NCBI GenBank assembly: GCA_020721605.1
Contig: DYML01000007.1
Location: forward strand, 1-40,366
Direction of reading: 5' to 3'
Source of the DNA: Anaerolinea thermophila
Lineage (GTDB): Bacteria; Chloroflexota; Anaerolineae; Anaerolineales; Villigracilaceae
DNA length: 40,366 nucleotides
Of the stretch, positions 9,142 through 18,655 are shown one piece after another. Position numbers and translations under genes: made by a program. Under the pieces are notes generated by a model, which was not told where the DNA came from, ran no database searches, and was given only the letters and a program-made list of their open reading frames with translations. Numbering within the stretch: position 1 is the first letter of the stretch; each line of letters opens with the position of its first letter.

Positions 9142-11468
9142 TGAAATATACCAAATTTTGGACTCCGCCCGCCTGGCTGGAGCCATCCTTTATTTTTATG
9201 GCATTTTTTGTTGCCGCCACAGCAGCGATGGCGCTTGTATTGTGGTTTCTCGTCACCTTTGTGGTTCCTTTTAATTTATACACCAAACAAACTGACTCTA
9301 TTATTTTGAACAATGGTCAGACGCTTCAAGTTGAATATCCAAACTTGGTATTGGTTGAAAACACACCAGCATACATTACTTTCATACTCCACGGCGAATC
9401 AAACGCAGTCGTTCCCGCGTCTTTCACCGTACAAATTCCCGTGGGATTAACCGTCGTAGAACCCTCAGCGCAGGCTCACACCAACAGTTTAACCATAACC
9501 GCCTTCGGGCTGGGCAGCGCAACCAAGCCAGACCAAATAAAAATTGGGGTTACAAATTCACACTCAATGAACAGCCTTTTGCTTTTTGTTCGCCGCCCTT
9601 TGATCATTAACTCAAATTTATTTTTGAGCGCACAAAAAATCCAAATAGGAATTGAGACCATTCGCTGGGTATCTGCCCGTGAAATTGTAAAAAATACAAT
9701 TAATGAAAAAAGCACCCTCATTTTATTAGTAACCGGATTTTTATCTGGCGCGGGAGCATTAATACTTCAATACACCAAAACATATCGTGACCGTCTCCGC
9801 GAAGATCGACAAAAAAAGGAAGAAAGATTTTATAAACTTCTCCAGCAAGATTTTGAAGGCGCTATAAGCGCATTTTTGCGAACTGGAAACGGCAGCCAAT
9901 TGCAAGATGATGATTTCATCATGTACAAAACATTGGTGGAGCAATTTAATTGGTATCATAAATTATCCGCCAATATCCGTGAAAATCTTAAAAGAAAAAA
10001 ATTTACCGAAGCCAGACGGCGGGTGAAAAATTTAAAAGAACTGAGCAAACTTGTCTCCGAACTGCAGGATGAGGAAAAAAATGAAATACAGATTTTATAT
10101 GATCTGTGCGAACTCGCCTCCATTTATGACCGCAAAAATAAAACATTGTCTCTGCAAGAGGTCGGCATTCTCAAATCGGCTTATCGGCGTTGGAATGATC
10201 TAGCCTCCATCATCACCGACTTAATTCAAGACTTCTCCTCTTCTCCGGGAAATTATTTTTTATTGCGTGATGTATTTCAACAAGACAAAGACGGCAAAAA
10301 GGTCTTACAAAATTCAAACCTGCAATATGTGATGGGAAAATGGCCCCAAAAAAAATTTGACGAACTTGGCAAGGAAGCGCTTGAAATTGCATATTCGCTT
10401 CACTGGCGACTGTCATGGTCTGGCATGGAAAGAAATTTATCAGAGAAAATTCAACGATGGCTTTCAGGGCATCGGTGTGAAACGCCAGACGCTCATACCA
10501 ATTTGTATCTCGGCTCTGAATATGCAGAGTTGGACTACAAATTAACAGAAATTGCCATTCAACATCCCGTTTTTAACCAAATCCACGAACCCTCTCCCTC
10601 CATTGTTTTTGGCGCAGAAGGCATGGGAAAAACAGCCTCTGCGTTGCGATCCGTTAAGATGTGTCAAAATTGGGCAAACTCAGGCGGGCGGCTTCCAAGA
10701 GTCTTCCCTGTTTATGCTCCCTTTGAACCTGGCGTCAGCGCAAAAAATTTTCTGGTAAAAAAAATTTCACACACGCTGATTAATTTTATATCTGATAACC
10801 CCAGAAGATTTCTCAACGCCCCTTCTGCTCAAAAGACTGCGATGGGGAGGTTAATGTTGCATTACGCAAAAAACATGGACATTTTGCGTCTCAACTTTTT
10901 TAGTTCCCCGTTTGAAAATTTTTTTAGCGACACAGAGCAGGTTCTTCAGTATATTTCAAACCTTGGCTATTCACCCGCAAATAGAATGGAAAAGGATGAA
11001 ATGCTAAATCTTCTTTATCTGGCTCTACCAGACGGCTTTGATCATATTTATTTTTTTTGGGATATTCAGAGTTGCGCCCCGCAAGCCGATATGATCGGTC
11101 AGGTAAAAGAAATTGAAAACCTGGCACTGCCGCTCTCAAGACAGAATATCTTTATCAAAATATTTTGCCCGCTGACAGCAAAGTACGCCTTAAAAAAACT
11201 GAACGGATTTCACCATCTAAGCGATATTAACTGGACAGAATCTCAATTAAGAGAATTAATAGAAACACGGATCAAAATGTTTGATGTTCTCTGGGAACGT
11301 GGGGTTGAAGATTCGGTCAGCCTGGTGGTATCTGCCGCGTCCTCTTCGCCGCGCCTCGCCATTCGGCTCTTGATTGCCTTGTTTGATTATGTGGACAAAC
11401 ACTTTCAAGAAGGCGATAAATTAAGCAAATATATATTTGATGAAGTTGTATCCACCCTGCAAGAGTAA
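9138..11468 (+). CDS. membrane-anchored P-loop NTPase: TM - extracytoplasmic domain - TM - helical region - NTPase
   Basis: TM segments near the N-terminus and near ILLVTGFLSGAGALIL; ~150-aa intervening domain; Walker A SIVFGAEGMGKTASAL; likely true start ATG at 9141. Confidence 0.7.
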   Translation: MMKYTKFWTPPAWLEPSFIFMAFFVAATAAMALVLWFLVTFVVPFNLYTKQTDSIILNNGQTLQVEYPNLVLVENTPAYITFILHGESNAVVPASFTVQIPVGLTVVEPSAQAHTNSLTITAFGLGSATKPDQIKIGVTNSHSMNSLLLFVRRPLIINSNLFLSAQKIQIGIETIRWVSAREIVKNTINEKSTLILLVTGFLSGAGALILQYTKTYRDRLREDRQKKEERFYKLLQQDFEGAISAFLRTGNGSQLQDDDFIMYKTLVEQFNWYHKLSANIRENLKRKKFTEARRRVKNLKELSKLVSELQDEEKNEIQILYDLCELASIYDRKNKTLSLQEVGILKSAYRRWNDLASIITDLIQDFSSSPGNYFLLRDVFQQDKDGKKVLQNSNLQYVMGKWPQKKFDELGKEALEIAYSLHWRLSWSGMERNLSEKIQRWLSGHRCETPDAHTNLYLGSEYAELDYKLTEIAIQHPVFNQIHEPSPSIVFGAEGMGKTASALRSVKMCQNWANSGGRLPRVFPVYAPFEPGVSAKNFLVKKISHTLINFISDNPRRFLNAPSAQKTAMGRLMLHYAKNMDILRLNFFSSPFENFFSDTEQVLQYISNLGYSPANRMEKDEMLNLLYLALPDGFDHIYFFWDIQSCAPQADMIGQVKEIENLALPLSRQNIFIKIFCPLTAKYALKKLNGFHHLSDINWTESQLRELIETRIKMFDVLWERGVEDSVSLVVSAASSSPRLAIRLLIALFDYVDKHFQEGDKLSKYIFDEVVSTLQE

Positions 11469-11525
11469 TGATAAAAATTATTTACACACGTACCGCAGCC
11501 ATCTATTGCCGGGTTTTATAAAAAA

Positions 11526-12869
11526 ATGCACAAAGATAAAGGTCTCTCAATTTTTATGACAAAAAATGCCGAGGCTGAACCCTGGCTAACTCAACACGCC
11601 TTTGTTGCCCCGCCAGATTTTGAATCCTTCACCAACTTTAACTCCAGTATTATTTATGTAAAAACAGGGGATGGAAAAACTGCCCTCTGCCAGGCTTTGT
11701 CTCAATATGCTCTTAATCAAATTCAATGTATGCCGGTTTCCTGGTCGCCCAATTTAACCTGCAATTTGCATGGTTCAGTCACAGACCTGGCTATGGCACA
11801 CTTCTCGAATATTCTTTCTGCCTGTGCCAGCCAAACTTTACATCGGTTGATGATTGCCCCCCAAAAACAGCAAAAGGAATGTCTGGCGGCTGGTTTTATC
11901 CCCCAGTTTCTACATCAATTTGCCATCGGCGAAGATCAAAAAATTATAAAAAAACAATTCAGCGCATCGAAGCCGTTTTCAATGAGCAAAAATATAGACC
12001 TGGTTACGCTTGCAACACAACTCATTAATGGCATTAAAAACATGGGGTTTTCTGGCGGAATTTGGATCATCGTGGACGGAGCAACGTGGACTTCCGCCAT
12101 CGAAAAACAAACCACGGTAGATGCTCTGCTCGCAATTCTCTCCACACTTCGCTTATTTGAAATTCAGGGTTTTCATTTTAAGATGGTTTTGCCCATTGAA
12201 TTGGAAAGAAACTTTTCTGAAATTCTCTCCAAAGATAAATGTCGGGTGATGATCTCCAGGGTTTCATGGGAAAAGAAACATTTGCAGCAGATGATTGAGA
12301 AACGCCTGCGGTTTGCCTTACAAGACACCGAAGCCAGCGTAGCGCAGATCTACGCTGCCGATGACTTATTTACCTGGCTTACCGCATGTAGCGGACTTTC
12401 GCCGCGCGGCTGGCTGGAATATTTCCGCCCCATATTTGCCACCGTTTGGGAAATTTATCAAACAGAGGGGCTGCGTATGCTGCAAAAAGATGAATGGATC
12501 GCAGCCCGAAAACGATCCTCTTTGCAATTAAGGTTTTACCCGGACTTAAATCAAATTGTGGTTGGGCAAAACGCCCCACAAACACTTTCGCAAGAAGAGA
12601 TGGCAATTTTTTCTTACTTGTATAAAAACGAAAATCAATATTGCACCAAACGCGAAATTTACAACAAGGCATATCTGCCATTTAATGTAAATAAGCAGAG
12701 CAAAGAAATAAGCGCACAGGACGATCTTCCAAAAGAATATGACGACCTCGTAAACACAGCCATTCACCGTTTGCGCAAATCCATAGAACCATTGCCCAAA
12801 GAACCTGTCTTTATTACCATGAAGAAAAACCTGGGCTACCGCCTTTCCCTTCAGGCATTTTACGAATAA
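11526..12869 (+). CDS. P-loop NTPase-like protein with C-terminal OmpR/PhoB-type winged-helix domain
   Basis: SIIYVKTGDGKTALCQAL (Walker-A-like), WIIVDGA; C-terminal LSQEEMAIFSYLYKNENQYCTKREIYNKAY...DDLVNTAIHRLRKSIEP...FITMKKNLGYRLS as in Trans_reg_C. Confidence 0.7.
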   Translation: MHKDKGLSIFMTKNAEAEPWLTQHAFVAPPDFESFTNFNSSIIYVKTGDGKTALCQALSQYALNQIQCMPVSWSPNLTCNLHGSVTDLAMAHFSNILSACASQTLHRLMIAPQKQQKECLAAGFIPQFLHQFAIGEDQKIIKKQFSASKPFSMSKNIDLVTLATQLINGIKNMGFSGGIWIIVDGATWTSAIEKQTTVDALLAILSTLRLFEIQGFHFKMVLPIELERNFSEILSKDKCRVMISRVSWEKKHLQQMIEKRLRFALQDTEASVAQIYAADDLFTWLTACSGLSPRGWLEYFRPIFATVWEIYQTEGLRMLQKDEWIAARKRSSLQLRFYPDLNQIVVGQNAPQTLSQEEMAIFSYLYKNENQYCTKREIYNKAYLPFNVNKQSKEISAQDDLPKEYDDLVNTAIHRLRKSIEPLPKEPVFITMKKNLGYRLSLQAFYE

Positions 12870-13013
12870 ACCATGTTAGTTTGTTGTTGGTTGGGCGCAA
12901 GATACATAAAAGACCCACAAGAGTTTTTTTCGCTACAATGATGCAATCTTAAGACCCTGTTAAAACGGGCGCTGTTTATATTTTATTTGCACTGTGATTT
13001 TGGCGCGGCTTGA

Positions 13014-14267
13014 ATGGTCTTTGACATGGACGAGATAAAAATAATGAGCAAAGAACAAAAAAAATCCATCCTGCCAGAAACCGCGCTCTCTAACTGGCTT
13101 TCCCGCATGGGATTGAATTTAAACCCTTTTGAATACATAGATGCCGGAAAAGACCCGCTGATTCCCAATTACCTGGTAGATCACGATCAATTTGCAAATG
13201 TGAGCGGCGACCAGCCATCTTTCATATTTGCGCCCGCCGGAGGCGGCAAGACCGCATTTCGCGTGCGGCTGGCGGGGGATTGCCGTGCGGGCAGGCAGGG
13301 TCACAAAATATTCCCTGTCATTTACCAGCCCACTGCGCCCGCTGTTCAAGGTCAAGATAACTATCAATTGGAAAAGACCCAGCGCACAGACCTGTTGCGC
13401 TTTGCCTGCCAGGAATTGCTCTTGTACCTGGTTTATCACCCATACTTGCTTGAAGAAATGCCCCTGGCGCTTCGCCAAAATTTTCTCCAAAATTTATCCT
13501 GGGGCTTGGATTTTCCACTTGCCTATTATCTTAACCAAATAAACAAAGCAAAGAGCCTCGAACCCATTCTCGCCGCATTTGATCCTACTGCCCGTTCATT
13601 GCCCAACCCGCCAGGCATGGAAGATATTAAATATCTTTATAAAAAATTAAACCACTCCCCCCCTCCGACTGGGCGTAAACCGAAAATTGAAAAAAGATTT
13701 AATATCCTATTTGACCTGATTCTCAACCAACTAAAGTTCGAATCTGTTTATCTTTTGATTGATGGCGTAGACGCATTCTTTGAAACCGCAAACAACCCCC
13801 AGTGCACACTTGGTACAATTTCCTGGCTGTTAAATAATGCGCCGCGTTGGCAGCAGGAGCATATTTACCCAAAATATTTTTTGCCCGATCAAATGTATTC
13901 CGCAGTGATGGCAGACCCAGGTTTTCATCTATTGACTTCGATGAGCAAAATCACTATCATTAAATGGAACGCAAAAGCGCTTGGCAAAGTAATTCAAAAA
14001 AGATTACAAGATGCCAGCGACGGCAAGTTTGACAGCCTAACAGCCATCAGCGACCGCGCCCTGCGCGCCTCTGGACATTCACCAGAAGAAGTAATAATCA
14101 CCGATTTTTGCAGGCTAAAAAAAATAAGCCCGCGCAGCCTAATTCGGTCTGTAGATTGGTTGTTCACCCACCATGTTCGGCATGAACAGCCGCAAGCCAA
14201 ACTTACCCCGCAAGACCTGCAAGCCGTGCGCAAATGGATTCGCAGCGAGTATTCTGCGAAAAAATAA
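13014..14267 (+). CDS. P-loop NTPase (STAND/AAA-like)
   Basis: GLNLNPFEYIDAGKDPLIPNYLVDHDQF...SFIFAPAGGGKTAFRVRL Walker A; VYLLIDGVDAFF Walker B; start may be ATG 13044. Confidence 0.75.
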   Translation: MVFDMDEIKIMSKEQKKSILPETALSNWLSRMGLNLNPFEYIDAGKDPLIPNYLVDHDQFANVSGDQPSFIFAPAGGGKTAFRVRLAGDCRAGRQGHKIFPVIYQPTAPAVQGQDNYQLEKTQRTDLLRFACQELLLYLVYHPYLLEEMPLALRQNFLQNLSWGLDFPLAYYLNQINKAKSLEPILAAFDPTARSLPNPPGMEDIKYLYKKLNHSPPPTGRKPKIEKRFNILFDLILNQLKFESVYLLIDGVDAFFETANNPQCTLGTISWLLNNAPRWQQEHIYPKYFLPDQMYSAVMADPGFHLLTSMSKITIIKWNAKALGKVIQKRLQDASDGKFDSLTAISDRALRASGHSPEEVIITDFCRLKKISPRSLIRSVDWLFTHHVRHEQPQAKLTPQDLQAVRKWIRSEYSAKK

Positions 14268-14361
14268 TGTACCAAGCCGATTTTGATCGGCGGACAATCT
14301 GGTTTTGGCGACTGGGTTAAGGTTGCAGTTGCTCACATCACTGGCGTGGGGAGCGTTTTCA

Positions 14362-15564
14362 ATGGCTACTTTCAGTTCTGATGAGTTTGTAAACCGCGAA
14401 GAAGAACTTAAGCACATAAAAGATAAAATTGTTAGGCTGGCGCGAGGCGACCCTTTTGCCCCAAAAGAAAGGGTCTTTCACTTGGTTGGACCATCGGGAA
14501 TAGGCAAAAGTTGCCTGCTTGAGGAGTGTTATCAATTTGTCAATTCTCTCCCGCAATCCATTCCCATATTGATCAAGTCCTACCCGCTTAGAAAAAAAGA
14601 CGGAGAATTTATAGAAAATTTTCTATTGGCAGTCTGCGAAGAATTTTATAAAAATCAAAAAAAAATAGTTTTAAACAAAAGCGGAAGAACATTACTTAAA
14701 TTTGGCGCCGATATTACAAAGCGTATTAACGAATATGCTGAAGAGCATGTTGTTGTTCTTCTTTTAGATGAAATGGACATCCATCAAAAAGAAGTATTGC
14801 AGTCAATTGAAGAACATTTATTGGAAAATCTGCTCGAAAACAGCAAGCGCGTTATGCTCATTACCGCAGGCAGAGAACCCGCAGCGCTAAATGTTTTTTC
14901 TCTACGCCCCGGACCGGAGAATATATTCAAACTCGCTGTCTTTGACGAAAAAAATACAACCAGACAGTTGGAAAAACTCAATCCAAAATTAGTGCGCATC
15001 GCGGGCAAAATTAGAAAATTAGGCGGGGGAGTTCCTGGAAATAACAAAAGGTTGGCTGGGCTGGTATCTGGAGAACCTTTGGATATTTTGGATGACCTGC
15101 AAGCCATTCAATTTTTATTGATTGATATTAAGCAAAAAATTGAAAAGCCATTTCATTTCATAGTGGAAGCCATTTGCATTTTGTCCGATTTTCACCCCGA
15201 AGATGTTGCGCCCTTACTTGAAAATCACCCGGCGTTGGGCGGGCAATGGGACGAGATTCGAATTAGAGAAGTATTTACCAATCTCAGACAGGCTCGAATT
15301 GGACCAGGCGGTTTAATTAATTGGGATAAAGAAAAAAGAAGCTGGGTGATGGAAGAACCAACACGTAAAATATTTGAGTTGGAATTGCAGCTGCAAGATG
15401 TAAACTTATGGAAGCAGTTACATTGCACCGCGTATCAAATGTATCAAAAGTGGGGCGAGGAATTAAATTCGCAACTGTACAGACAAAAAGCAATATATCA
15501 TCGGCAGTGCCTGCAATCTATGGGGTACGATTGTCTTAATCTCCAAGCGAGGGATGACCAATGA
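14362..15564 (+). CDS. AAA/STAND-like P-loop NTPase
   Basis: FVNREEELKHIKDKI, VFHLVGPSGIGKSCLLEECY Walker A, VVVLLLDEMDIHQ Walker B; ATG 14362 preferred over listed 14305. Confidence 0.8.
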   Translation: MATFSSDEFVNREEELKHIKDKIVRLARGDPFAPKERVFHLVGPSGIGKSCLLEECYQFVNSLPQSIPILIKSYPLRKKDGEFIENFLLAVCEEFYKNQKKIVLNKSGRTLLKFGADITKRINEYAEEHVVVLLLDEMDIHQKEVLQSIEEHLLENLLENSKRVMLITAGREPAALNVFSLRPGPENIFKLAVFDEKNTTRQLEKLNPKLVRIAGKIRKLGGGVPGNNKRLAGLVSGEPLDILDDLQAIQFLLIDIKQKIEKPFHFIVEAICILSDFHPEDVAPLLENHPALGGQWDEIRIREVFTNLRQARIGPGGLINWDKEKRSWVMEEPTRKIFELELQLQDVNLWKQLHCTAYQMYQKWGEELNSQLYRQKAIYHRQCLQSMGYDCLNLQARDDQ

Positions 15565-18500
15565 AAAAACAAGAGCATGGAATGGAATACGCGAGCGCCC
15601 GCGCAACCCCCAGCCTGGTGGGGCGCAAAGAAATCCTCGGCATTATCAATAGAGCCATTGAAGATAAAAGTGACCAAACCCAGATCATCTATATCACTGC
15701 ACGAGGCGGCATGGGAAAGACCCGCCTGCTTGAGGAAGTATTAAAACATTGGAACACGGCAAATAAAAGCAAATCAAAAAAGACAACCAAACTGATCAGC
15801 GTTCAACACCTTATAGATTTGTATCACACGCATACGCATAGTGAAGAGGGCTTGATTGCCGAAATTGTAGATGCGCTGGACCCACAATCAAAATTGTTTA
15901 CCCGCTACCCTAAAAAACGAGCGGAACTCACACACATGAAATATCAAAAAGGAGAAATACAGCCCATTCAACGCCTGCGTAAAGAAATGGAAGATGTCTT
16001 TTTGGAAGAATTGAATGAACTGGGCGGAAAATACGCCAAGATTGTTTTGGTCTTTGACACAGCCGAAGTTCTAACCTATGAGACCGACCGAGTTCAAAAA
16101 GCGCTGGGTCTGGCAGATCACCCCATTGGCGTGGCACGCTGGCTCACACAGGGATTTCTTAATAAAATTCGCAACGCAGTGGTATTAATTGCAGGACGAC
16201 CAGAAGACACATCCAAACAATTGATGGCAGAATTGACAAAGACCGTCTCAAAGGTGCTGGAGTACCCCCTGCCTGGTTTTAGTGAAGACGAAACATTTGA
16301 GTATTTTAAAGTAGTCACCGAAGCGGTTCGCGCTGAAAATGCGCAAAGCGCAAAGCGTATTGAAAGTATTCCAGAACAAACATTGCGGGCAATTCATCAC
16401 CTTACCGGCGGAGAGCCGTTTGTCCTTGCTCTATTAATTGACTACCTCGCCATTGCAAAAGAAATTCCATCCTTGACAGACCGAAGCCCGGAAATTTTTC
16501 GTGAAGAACTGCGCGACCTGATCGTGCAGACCATTCAAGAGGATTGGCGCCCATTAGATCAGGTTGTTGAGGCGCTTTCGTGGGCAACAAAAGGCATGGG
16601 CGCCGAACTTCTTGCCTGGGTTCTTCATCACCACGAACCAACTGAAGAAGAGATTAATAATGCCCAAAATAACATCCACGCCTTGCGCCAGTGGGAACGG
16701 CGGCTATCCTTTGTAAAAATTCGCGCGGCAGATGACCTGGTTTTTCTTCAAGACGAAATGTATGCCTTAATGGAGAAAATTCACAAAGAACCAAACGAAC
16801 TTGTGAAACGAAACAAAACATATAAAGACATCCTCGCATTTTATGAATGGAAAATTGGTCAGGCTCGCGCCAAAATTGAAGAGATGGAAAGAAACCTGCA
16901 ACTAATAGGAGAAATTACATCAGACAAATTAGCGCAGCCAGAGCAAAGCAACATTGCGCCCGAAGAAGAGAAAATGCGCAGAGCACGCGCTCTTTTACAG
17001 GCGTATCAAGTAGAACAGGTATATTACACATTGCAGGCAAATGTGCTGGAAGGTTTTAGACTGTATTCTCAATACGCTGAAGAGTCTTTTCAAAGCCGCG
17101 ATTTAAACCTGTGGCTCTTATTGCGTGACGAATTACTTCGCTTTGCCAATAAACCCGGCAGCCAATCTTCACTGCCTCTGAATGACATTGAGTCAGACAT
17201 AGGAGTTCGATGGATAAAAATTAGCCTGGCGGATGATGATTATATGGAAGCACAGCGCCAAATTACGCGCTTTCGTGAAACTTGCGCCGACCTGTTGCAA
17301 GCAGGAAGTTACGCCGACTTAAATTTAAAAATATGGGAAGCGCAGATTTTAATATATACCGGAAAGCAAAACGAGAAGGCGCAAGAACTGCTACATGAGA
17401 TTTTAACAAAGTCAGACCGCCTGCCTTCTGAAACCAGCCTAGATCAGTGGCGCATCAGTTTCTTAAGAGCCTACGCTATTTATTGGCAAGGCTATTTATA
17501 TCGAATGAAAGGCGAATTTAAGCAGGCAGTGGATAAATACTTGCTGGGGCTGCCCATCTGGCGCAACCTGAACTTCAAACTTGAAGCAGCCACCAACCTA
17601 AATGACCTCTCGTGGGCAGAAGCGGAAATGGGGGCGTTTGAATCCGCGCTTGTGCATTGTAACGACGCATTAAATCTGCGGCGCAAATTGGGCAGGCGCT
17701 ATCTGGTTGCCTTTAGCCTAAACACCCTGGGCTTAATTGAAACGCGGGCTGGTGCCCCCGAAAAAGCGCGCTTTCGCTGCGAGCAGGCGCTAAAAATCTT
17801 TCGCGGAATGGAAGATGCGCGTGGAACAGGTCTGGCTTGTCACGCCCTCGCAGAATCTCTGCGTAGAATAACCAACGGCGATTTATTAAACTACGAACAA
17901 ACCATAGACCACTTGCGCTTAGCCGCCGCCCGCGCCGAAGAAGCCGTTGGGATTTTTAGCAAACAAGTCCTTGAACCATTGCGCCTGACAGAGGCTTATA
18001 TTGAAGTTGGCTGTGTCTACCGAGAATGGGCGCGACATTTACCGCTTCGTAATTTTGAATTACTGGACAAAGTTGAAAAATGCCGCGCCGCGTACGAATC
18101 TGCTGTCTCTGTTGCCCAAGAAGGCGGCTACGAATACCGCGCCATAGATGCCCTCGTCAATTTAGCTTGGCTTTATTATTATGTGGGCGATATTGAAAGC
18201 GCAAAAAATGTACTGCGATCCAGAGTGCGTAGTTACCTGGGAGATGAGCATCTGTACACAACTGCACACGGTGTAGATGAAAGCCAGGCGCCAACCTCCT
18301 GGAATTGGGTGCAACTGGGCAAAACCAATGTACTGCTGGGAATGATTCATTTTGATGAATACAAGCAGGTTAATGGATTAAAAGAAAAAAATATGGCAGA
18401 ACAAAAACTGCGGCAAGCAGCCCACAACTGGACACTTTCCATGGCATATAATAGTTTGTACGGCAAAGACTTCCGCGATTTTGCCAAAGGACGAGACAAA

Positions 18501-18647
18501 GTGTATGAACGCCTGGGGCAACTCAACACCGAGGAAATGCGTTGGATTGTAGAAAGCATGAAGCAAACTCATATTAACTATCACATAGCAGAAGAGCAGA
18601 GAGCCTTTGAACAATTGTTAAAAAATCGCTTTGGATTATTGGTTTGA
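15561..18647 (+). CDS. STAND-like NTPase with C-terminal TPR repeats
   Basis: SLVGRKEILGIINRAIED, IIYITARGGMGKTRLLEEVL Walker A, IVLVFDTAEVL Walker B, then TPR-like repeats (LSWAEAEMGAFESALVHCNDALNLRRKLGRRYLVAFSLNTLGLIETRAGAPEKARFRCEQALKIF); ATGA overlap with upstream gene. Confidence 0.85.
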   Translation: MKKQEHGMEYASARATPSLVGRKEILGIINRAIEDKSDQTQIIYITARGGMGKTRLLEEVLKHWNTANKSKSKKTTKLISVQHLIDLYHTHTHSEEGLIAEIVDALDPQSKLFTRYPKKRAELTHMKYQKGEIQPIQRLRKEMEDVFLEELNELGGKYAKIVLVFDTAEVLTYETDRVQKALGLADHPIGVARWLTQGFLNKIRNAVVLIAGRPEDTSKQLMAELTKTVSKVLEYPLPGFSEDETFEYFKVVTEAVRAENAQSAKRIESIPEQTLRAIHHLTGGEPFVLALLIDYLAIAKEIPSLTDRSPEIFREELRDLIVQTIQEDWRPLDQVVEALSWATKGMGAELLAWVLHHHEPTEEEINNAQNNIHALRQWERRLSFVKIRAADDLVFLQDEMYALMEKIHKEPNELVKRNKTYKDILAFYEWKIGQARAKIEEMERNLQLIGEITSDKLAQPEQSNIAPEEEKMRRARALLQAYQVEQVYYTLQANVLEGFRLYSQYAEESFQSRDLNLWLLLRDELLRFANKPGSQSSLPLNDIESDIGVRWIKISLADDDYMEAQRQITRFRETCADLLQAGSYADLNLKIWEAQILIYTGKQNEKAQELLHEILTKSDRLPSETSLDQWRISFLRAYAIYWQGYLYRMKGEFKQAVDKYLLGLPIWRNLNFKLEAATNLNDLSWAEAEMGAFESALVHCNDALNLRRKLGRRYLVAFSLNTLGLIETRAGAPEKARFRCEQALKIFRGMEDARGTGLACHALAESLRRITNGDLLNYEQTIDHLRLAAARAEEAVGIFSKQVLEPLRLTEAYIEVGCVYREWARHLPLRNFELLDKVEKCRAAYESAVSVAQEGGYEYRAIDALVNLAWLYYYVGDIESAKNVLRSRVRSYLGDEHLYTTAHGVDESQAPTSWNWVQLGKTNVLLGMIHFDEYKQVNGLKEKNMAEQKLRQAAHNWTLSMAYNSLYGKDFRDFAKGRDKVYERLGQLNTEEMRWIVESMKQTHINYHIAEEQRAFEQLLKNRFGLLV

Positions 18648-18655
18648 GGACTAAA

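Noticed and set aside
14276-14291. Small perfect hairpin GCCGAT-TTTG-ATCGGC between NTPase genes
   Set aside because: Only 6 bp stem with no T-run; could be chance
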